Source: Imperialibacter roseus
GTDB lineage: Bacteria; Bacteroidota; Bacteroidia; Cytophagales; Cyclobacteriaceae
Length of the DNA: 64,000 nt
Direction: 5' to 3'
Assembly (NCBI RefSeq): GCF_032999765.1
Contig: NZ_CP136051.1
Location: forward strand, 2,022,417-2,086,416
Part shown: positions 60,305-64,000 of the stretch, one piece after another
Numbering within the stretch: position 1 is the first letter of the stretch
Layout: each line of letters starts with the position of its first letter
Notes under the pieces: model-generated
The model's database searches: none
Told to the model about the DNA's origin: nothing
The model's input: the letters and a program-made list of their open reading frames with translations, nothing else
Position numbers and translations under genes: made by a program

Positions 60305-60907
60305 GTGGATAAATTAAAGCTGGAAATTTTAGGTCTTTCTTCAAGCCAGTCACAATCTGGCTCTTTTGCGCTTGTTTTAGGTGAGGTTGGTGGAAACAGA
60401 AGGCTGCCCATTATCATTGGCATGTTTGAAGCTCAGGCAATTGCCATAGAAATAGAGAAAATAGTACCCAATAGGCCAATGACGCATGACTTGTTCAAGT
60501 CTTTTGCGCACAATTTCAATTTCACCATCAAAGAAATAATCATTTCTGACCTCAAAGAAGGCGTTTTCTTCGGGAAAATAGTTTGCTCCGATGGCTTCAG
60601 AGAAGTGGAAATCGATGCCAGGCCGTCGGATGCGATTGCTATTGGCCTGCGTTTTGGCGTGGAGATTTTCACTTATGAAGCGATACTGGCAGAGGCTGGT
60701 ATAGTGCTGGGCGAAGAAGATGAGGACGAAAGTGATGAGGCACCCAAGGCTAAGGCATCGGCTTCCAAGGCTAACCCTAAGGGGTTCATGGATAAACTGA
60801 AAGACTTCTCCATGGACAAGCTTCAGGAATTACTGACAGAAATGCTTGGTAAGGAAGACTATGAAAAGGCTGCGAAGATCAGGGATGAGATGAACAAGAG
60901 AAATTGA
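60305..60907 (+). CDS. Bifunctional nuclease family protein (DUF151) with UVR motif
   Basis: A 200-residue protein starting at GTG 60305, 6 bases after etfA. No earlier ATG exists in frame. The DUF151 domain (about 1-140) has LVLGEVGGNRRLPIIIGMFEAQAIAIE, the RPMTHDLFKSF stretch and DARPSDAIAIGLRFG. A linker follows, then a UVR motif (LTEMLGKEDYEKAAKIRDEMNKRN). DUF151 proteins of this kind occur widely in bacteria. Their linkage with ETF genes is of unknown meaning. A strong terminator follows. Confidence 0.92.
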   Translation: MDKLKLEILGLSSSQSQSGSFALVLGEVGGNRRLPIIIGMFEAQAIAIEIEKIVPNRPMTHDLFKSFAHNFNFTIKEIIISDLKEGVFFGKIVCSDGFREVEIDARPSDAIAIGLRFGVEIFTYEAILAEAGIVLGEEDEDESDEAPKAKASASKANPKGFMDKLKDFSMDKLQELLTEMLGKEDYEKAAKIRDEMNKRN

Positions 60908-60933
60908 TTATTATTCAAATTATTGGCATAGCG

Positions 60934-60960
60934 GTCACCCAATAAATGGGTGACTTTTTT
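60934..60960 (+). terminator. Strong rho-independent terminator of the etfBA operon
   Basis: A perfect 8-bp stem (GTCACCCA at 60934-60941 with TGGGTGAC at 60947-60954), a 5-base loop and six T residues (60955-60960). It lies 26 bases after the stop at 60907. Confidence 0.92.
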
Positions 60961-60992
60961 ATTTTTGGCAGGTTTGCCATAACAACTACTGA

Positions 60993-62282
60993 ATGGATTA
61001 TCTGAGAGGCCTGATTGGAATTCTACTAATTGCCGCATTTGCTTTCCTTTTTTCTAATAATCGAAAAGCCATCGACTGGAAGCTTGTGGGGATTGGCATC
61101 TCCCTCCAGATTGTGTTTGGCTTACTGATCACCAAAGTGGCCTGGGTAGCTCACTTGTTCAATGGCGTTAGTGGTGCTTTCGTTACCTTCTTAAGCTTCT
61201 CCGACGACGGCGCTCGCTTTCTTTTTGGCGACCTTGCTGGCGACACCTTCGGTGTCATATTTGCCTTTAAAGTGCTGCCCACCATTATCTTCTTTTCCAC
61301 TGTTTCAGCTGGTCTTTATTACCTTGGTATCTTGCAAAAGATTGTATTTGGGATCGCCTGGATCATGTCACGAACGATGAGACTGTCTGGTTCTGAGGCA
61401 CTTTCAGCGGCTGGCAACATTTTCCTCGGGCAAACCGAAGCCCCGCTGCTAGTGCGTCCATTTGTGCCAAAAATGACAAAGTCGGAGCTGATGTGCCTGA
61501 TGACGGGAGGCATGGCCACCATAGCAGGAGGCGTGCTGGCAGGTTACGTAGCCTTTCTAGGCGGGAATGACCCGGTGATGCAAACCAAATTTGCGGCGTA
61601 TTTGCTTAGCGCTTCTATTATGAACGCCCCAGCCGCCATTGTTATTTCTAAAATCATAATTCCCGAGGTTGAACCAGAGAAAATTGACAGAAAGCTGAAG
61701 GTGAACCAGGAGTCTCTGGGAGTCAACCTGATTGATGCACTGTCGAATGGAGCTTCAGAAGGGCTAAAGCTCGCTTTGAATGTTGGCGGAATGCTGCTGG
61801 CATTCATTGCTGTGATAGCAGCCATCAATTATTTTCTATCTAATGTGGTGGGTGATATTACCGGGCTGAATGCCGTGATTTCTTCCAGCACCGACGGTCG
61901 CTTTACCGGGTTTTCGCTGGAATATATCCTTGGGCAGGTCTTTAGGATTTTTGCCTTTGTAATGGGAGTAGACTGGAGCGAGACGCTGGCAGTAGGGAGT
62001 TTACTTGGGCAAAAAACAGTCATCAACGAATTCGTAGCCTACCTTGGTTTATCGGAAATGAAAACTGCCGGTTTGCTTTCCTCAAAAGCAATTGTCATTT
62101 CCACCTATGCGCTCTGCGGCTTTTCTAACTTTTCAAGTATTGCTATCCAGGTGGGGGGCATTGGCGGCATGGCACCCAACCAGCAAGGGAATCTGTCAAA
62201 ATTAGGGATGAGAGCACTTCTTGCGGCCACACTGGCTTGCATGATGACCGGCACTATAGCAGGCGCCCTGGTGGTTTATTAA
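60993..62282 (+). CDS. Concentrative nucleoside transporter (NupC/CNT family)
   Basis: A 429-residue membrane protein. The Nucleos_tra2 N-terminal segment, the central gate domain with FKVLPTIIFFSTVSAGLYYLG, FLGQTEAPLLVRPF, MTGGMATIAGGVLAGYV and the end LCGFSNFSSIAIQVGGIGGMAPNQ are all typical. It imports nucleosides with Na+ or H+. It stands alone, with the etf terminator just upstream. Confidence 0.95.
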   Translation: MDYLRGLIGILLIAAFAFLFSNNRKAIDWKLVGIGISLQIVFGLLITKVAWVAHLFNGVSGAFVTFLSFSDDGARFLFGDLAGDTFGVIFAFKVLPTIIFFSTVSAGLYYLGILQKIVFGIAWIMSRTMRLSGSEALSAAGNIFLGQTEAPLLVRPFVPKMTKSELMCLMTGGMATIAGGVLAGYVAFLGGNDPVMQTKFAAYLLSASIMNAPAAIVISKIIIPEVEPEKIDRKLKVNQESLGVNLIDALSNGASEGLKLALNVGGMLLAFIAVIAAINYFLSNVVGDITGLNAVISSSTDGRFTGFSLEYILGQVFRIFAFVMGVDWSETLAVGSLLGQKTVINEFVAYLGLSEMKTAGLLSSKAIVISTYALCGFSNFSSIAIQVGGIGGMAPNQQGNLSKLGMRALLAATLACMMTGTIAGALVVY

Positions 62283-62324
62283 TTCGTAAAACTTATTTCA
62301 TATTAAGGGCTGTCGGCTGATCGA

Positions 62325-62350
62325 AATTTTCCTGTACTTCACGGAAAATT
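62325..62350. promoter_or_regulatory. Inverted repeat upstream of the phosphoribosyltransferase-like gene
   Basis: AATTTTCC (62325-62332) and GGAAAATT (62343-62350) form a perfect 8-bp inverted repeat with a 10-base spacer. It ends 21 bases before the ATG at 62372. No T run follows, so it is not a clear terminator for the nucleoside transporter. It may be an operator or a leader hairpin. Confidence 0.4.
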
Positions 62351-62371
62351 CAACAATCACCGTTCGTCGAA

Positions 62372-63211
62372 ATGACCGTGAACAGTTTTTCGCTTTATCA
62401 GCTTTCACCAACATCTCTCGGTTATTTTGACCAGGATGGATGTTTGTTCGATGCCTGCAGGTATAGCCAATTTAAATATGGCTGCCATGTGAGTGCCCGG
62501 ATTTATGCTGACCAAATCGCTGAAAGGCTTCTGCGTGACTATGGCCACTGGCGAAATGAGGAGGTGATTGTGTGTGCCTCGGCTTACAAAGTTGCGCCCA
62601 CGGCGGCAGAAGCTATTGCTCAATTGGTTTATGAGTCGCTTCAAGGCTATTTTCCTTTGCTTCAAAAAGCCAAAGTTGGAAGAGAAACTGTGTTTGCTAA
62701 TGACTATGGGGCGATGCCGACGGCTGACAGGTTTTCACTCATGGATAGAAATATTCTTACCATAGATGATCACCTATTCAGAGATAAAAAGTTGATTTTG
62801 GTAGACGATCTGCGGGTAACAGGCGCCCATGAAAGAAAGATGACAGATACAATAGCCGGGGTGGTAGACGAAGTAGTTTTTGCCTATGTGGGTTTCCTGC
62901 AAGGCGACTTCCTTCCATCGGTGGAGTTTGATATTAACAACACTGCAATTACTTCAGTGAATGATATTCTTAGAATTATTGAAAAGGGCCTCTTTCACGT
63001 CAATGCCCGGGTTTGCAAATATGTGCTGTCTTACCAAAACCTGGGTGAACTAAGGAGTTTTCTTCTGGAGATACCGCCAGCCATTTTGACTCGCCTGGAT
63101 GAGTGTATCTGCGGCGACGGCTACCATGTGATGCCAGAATATGAAACAAATTATCTTCTGCTAAGAGAGGTGTTGGAAGGCAAGCCCGCCTTGCTTTCAT
63201 TGGCAGTTTAA
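62372..63211 (+). CDS. Phosphoribosyltransferase-like protein (PRTase_3/ComF-like)
   Basis: A 279-residue cytoplasmic protein. Residues about 145-160 (KKLILVDDLRVTGAHERKM) have the PRPP-loop pattern of type I phosphoribosyltransferases (hydrophobic strand, DD, then TG), with R before VTG instead of the usual T. The N-terminus DQDGCLFDACRYSQFKYG and the VCASAYKVAPTAAEAIAQLV segment fit the stand-alone PRTase group often linked to tellurite-type gene clusters; no such genes lie near. No glutamine-type domain is present. It overlaps the convergent M23 gene by 15 bases. The base or substrate is unknown. Confidence 0.7.
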   Translation: MTVNSFSLYQLSPTSLGYFDQDGCLFDACRYSQFKYGCHVSARIYADQIAERLLRDYGHWRNEEVIVCASAYKVAPTAAEAIAQLVYESLQGYFPLLQKAKVGRETVFANDYGAMPTADRFSLMDRNILTIDDHLFRDKKLILVDDLRVTGAHERKMTDTIAGVVDEVVFAYVGFLQGDFLPSVEFDINNTAITSVNDILRIIEKGLFHVNARVCKYVLSYQNLGELRSFLLEIPPAILTRLDECICGDGYHVMPEYETNYLLLREVLEGKPALLSLAV

Positions 63212-63865
63212 CACGAGGTTCGGGTCGGGACAAATTTTCTCAAAGAGAGCTCTGTCCGATACAGCGGCAACCCCTGGAAAGTCTCCAACCTTCCCTATCA
63301 AGTCAGTGATCAGTTGAAAGTGGAGGTGCGGCGGCCAGTTACCATTTTCCTCGTTGTCGCCAAGCGTGGCGAACGCCGATCCCCGCTGGATTTGATCCCC
63401 GATTGATAAACCGACCAATGACGATCGGCTTAAATGGCCATAGAGTGTGAAGAATGTATGGCCATCCAGGAGGTGCTTCACAATGATGGTCGGCCCGTAA
63501 TTGGCGAAGCCAGCATTGTCAGCAAAGCTCTCCACAACACCATGCAGCGGGCAATAAAGGGCAGTGCCAGCAGGTGCCCAAAGGTCAATGCCCAAATGAA
63601 GACTTCTGGGCTCGCCTTGCCCGTCGAAATGTTTACTTCTCCTGTAGATTTCCCGGTGCTCCATATATCCACCCCAACCGATTTTTCCTTCCAACTGCAG
63701 TTCCATCCACGCCGTGAAGGCGGCAGTGTCATTAACATCAACAACCATCAGGGCCTCGTTGTACTTCGACATGTCCACCTTTTTCAGGTTGGAGGTATCG
63801 TGCAGGCCTTTCATTACTTCATGAAAGCTGGACTGATATTTTGAAAGAGTTTCGTTGAGTTGCAT
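63197..63865 (-). CDS. M23 family metallopeptidase (LytM-like)
   Basis: A 222-residue protein. It has the M23 zinc set: LHLGIDLWAPAGT (H and D, about 93-97), an AxYGHLS-like FTLYGHLSRSSLVGL, and PHLHFQL (about 178-184). These enzymes cut peptidoglycan cross-links. There is no obvious signal peptide, so the site of action is uncertain. The ATG at 63865 touches the T run of a terminator; Met codons 18 and 32 (63814 and 63772) are other possible starts. The catalytic half is unaffected by that choice. Confidence 0.85.
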   Translation of the reverse strand: MQLNETLSKYQSSFHEVMKGLHDTSNLKKVDMSKYNEALMVVDVNDTAAFTAWMELQLEGKIGWGGYMEHREIYRRSKHFDGQGEPRSLHLGIDLWAPAGTALYCPLHGVVESFADNAGFANYGPTIIVKHLLDGHTFFTLYGHLSRSSLVGLSIGDQIQRGSAFATLGDNEENGNWPPHLHFQLITDLIGKVGDFPGVAAVSDRALFEKICPDPNLVLNCQ

Positions 63866-63893
63866 AAAAAAGCCCTTTTGATTTCAAAAGGGC
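63866..63893 (-). terminator. Terminator of the upstream minus-strand gene, directly touching the M23 start
   Basis: A perfect stem (GCCCTTTTGA at 63872-63881 with TCAAAAGGGC at 63884-63893) followed on the minus strand by six T residues (63871-63866). It lies 21 bases after the stop at 63915 of the gene at the right edge. The next bases are the ATG of the M23 gene. Confidence 0.88.
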
Positions 63894-63914
63894 CTAAAAT
63901 TACGTTTTTTAACT

Positions 63915-64000
63915 TTAACCATCGTTAGGTTTGGGAGCACCTTCAAGGATTTCCTTGTTGGCAAAGCTCTCGAATTTTTCAAAGTTTTTGACAAATGCCC
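63915..64000 (-). CDS. pckA: C-terminal end of a protein, probably ATP-dependent PEP carboxykinase (partial)
   Basis: Only the last 27 codons lie in the window, ending NKEILEGAPKPNDG and then TAA (63915-63917). The preceding residues read AFVKNFEKFESFA. This tail (helix with NFEKF, then EIL.GAPK) resembles the C-termini of Bacteroidota phosphoenolpyruvate carboxykinases. The stretch is too short for certainty. A strong terminator follows. Confidence 0.5.
   Translation of the reverse strand, partial: AFVKNFEKFESFANKEILEGAPKPNDG

Noticed and set aside
62372-63211. Tellurite-resistance or ter-type stress cluster
   Set aside because: The PRTase-like gene recalls such clusters, but no TerD, TerC or related gene is present.
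1-64000. tRNA, rRNA, CRISPR, transposon or integrase genes
   Set aside because: No cloverleaf shape, repeat-spacer array, transposase motif or terminal inverted repeats were seen in the gaps; all gaps over 300 bases were read.

Overview
The window looks like chromosome of a Bacteroidota bacterium, most likely of the order Cytophagales. Signs of this are type IX secretion (T9SS) parts (a PorP/SprF-family protein, a type-B gliding-motility C-terminal domain, a PorE-like OmpA protein), a carboxypeptidase-regulatory-like/TonB receptor, a LytS/LytTR pair, DUF2141 and DUF4159 proteins, and A/T-rich start regions with few Shine-Dalgarno sequences. No rRNA, tRNA, CRISPR array, insertion sequence or prophage module was seen. 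Genes are packed tightly, with many short overlaps.

Layout. 1-10124: a surface/secretion operon. It holds the 3' end of a giant protein made of near-identical 402-bp repeats ending in an S74 self-cleaving chaperone, a type-B CTD protein, a PorP/SprF protein, and a 1422-residue PorE-like protein with an unusual repeat insertion and two LysM domains. 10638-13697 (minus): a secreted TPR-CHAT protease-like protein split by one in-frame TAA. 13929-17594: a conserved protein of unknown function and an acyl-CoA dehydrogenase whose promoter is bracketed by two palindromes. 17595-22967: a GlcD/GlpC-type 2-hydroxyacid dehydrogenase fusion, an alanine-glyoxylate-type aminotransferase and an alditol/lactone oxidase. 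23007-25333 (minus): small secreted proteins around a membrane AraC regulator. 25485-30678: TonB receptor, DUF2141, TPR-like protein, sensor kinase and LytTR regulator. 30730-39732: transporters, Smc, DUF4159, HAD phosphatase.

39826-52927 is rich in osmotic-adaptation genes: aquaporin, MscL, Na+/H+ antiporter, K+ channel, an osmolyte-type ABC transporter, a GH15 trehalase-like enzyme and a TPS-TPP trehalose fusion. The permease of the ABC transporter carries a substrate-binding domain whose two halves are in reversed order (circular permutation). 53074-63865 is housekeeping: an exonuclease, Mpl, DnaB, EtfB/EtfA, a bifunctional-nuclease-family protein, a CNT nucleoside transporter, a phosphoribosyltransferase-like protein and an M23 peptidase. 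The right edge holds the last codons of what is probably pckA.

The observations most worth a second look are the permuted binding domain, the novel repeat array in the PorE-like protein, the nonsense codon in the TPR-CHAT gene, the homogenised S74 repeats and the palindromic operator pair. All calls come from reading the sequence; no database search was run.
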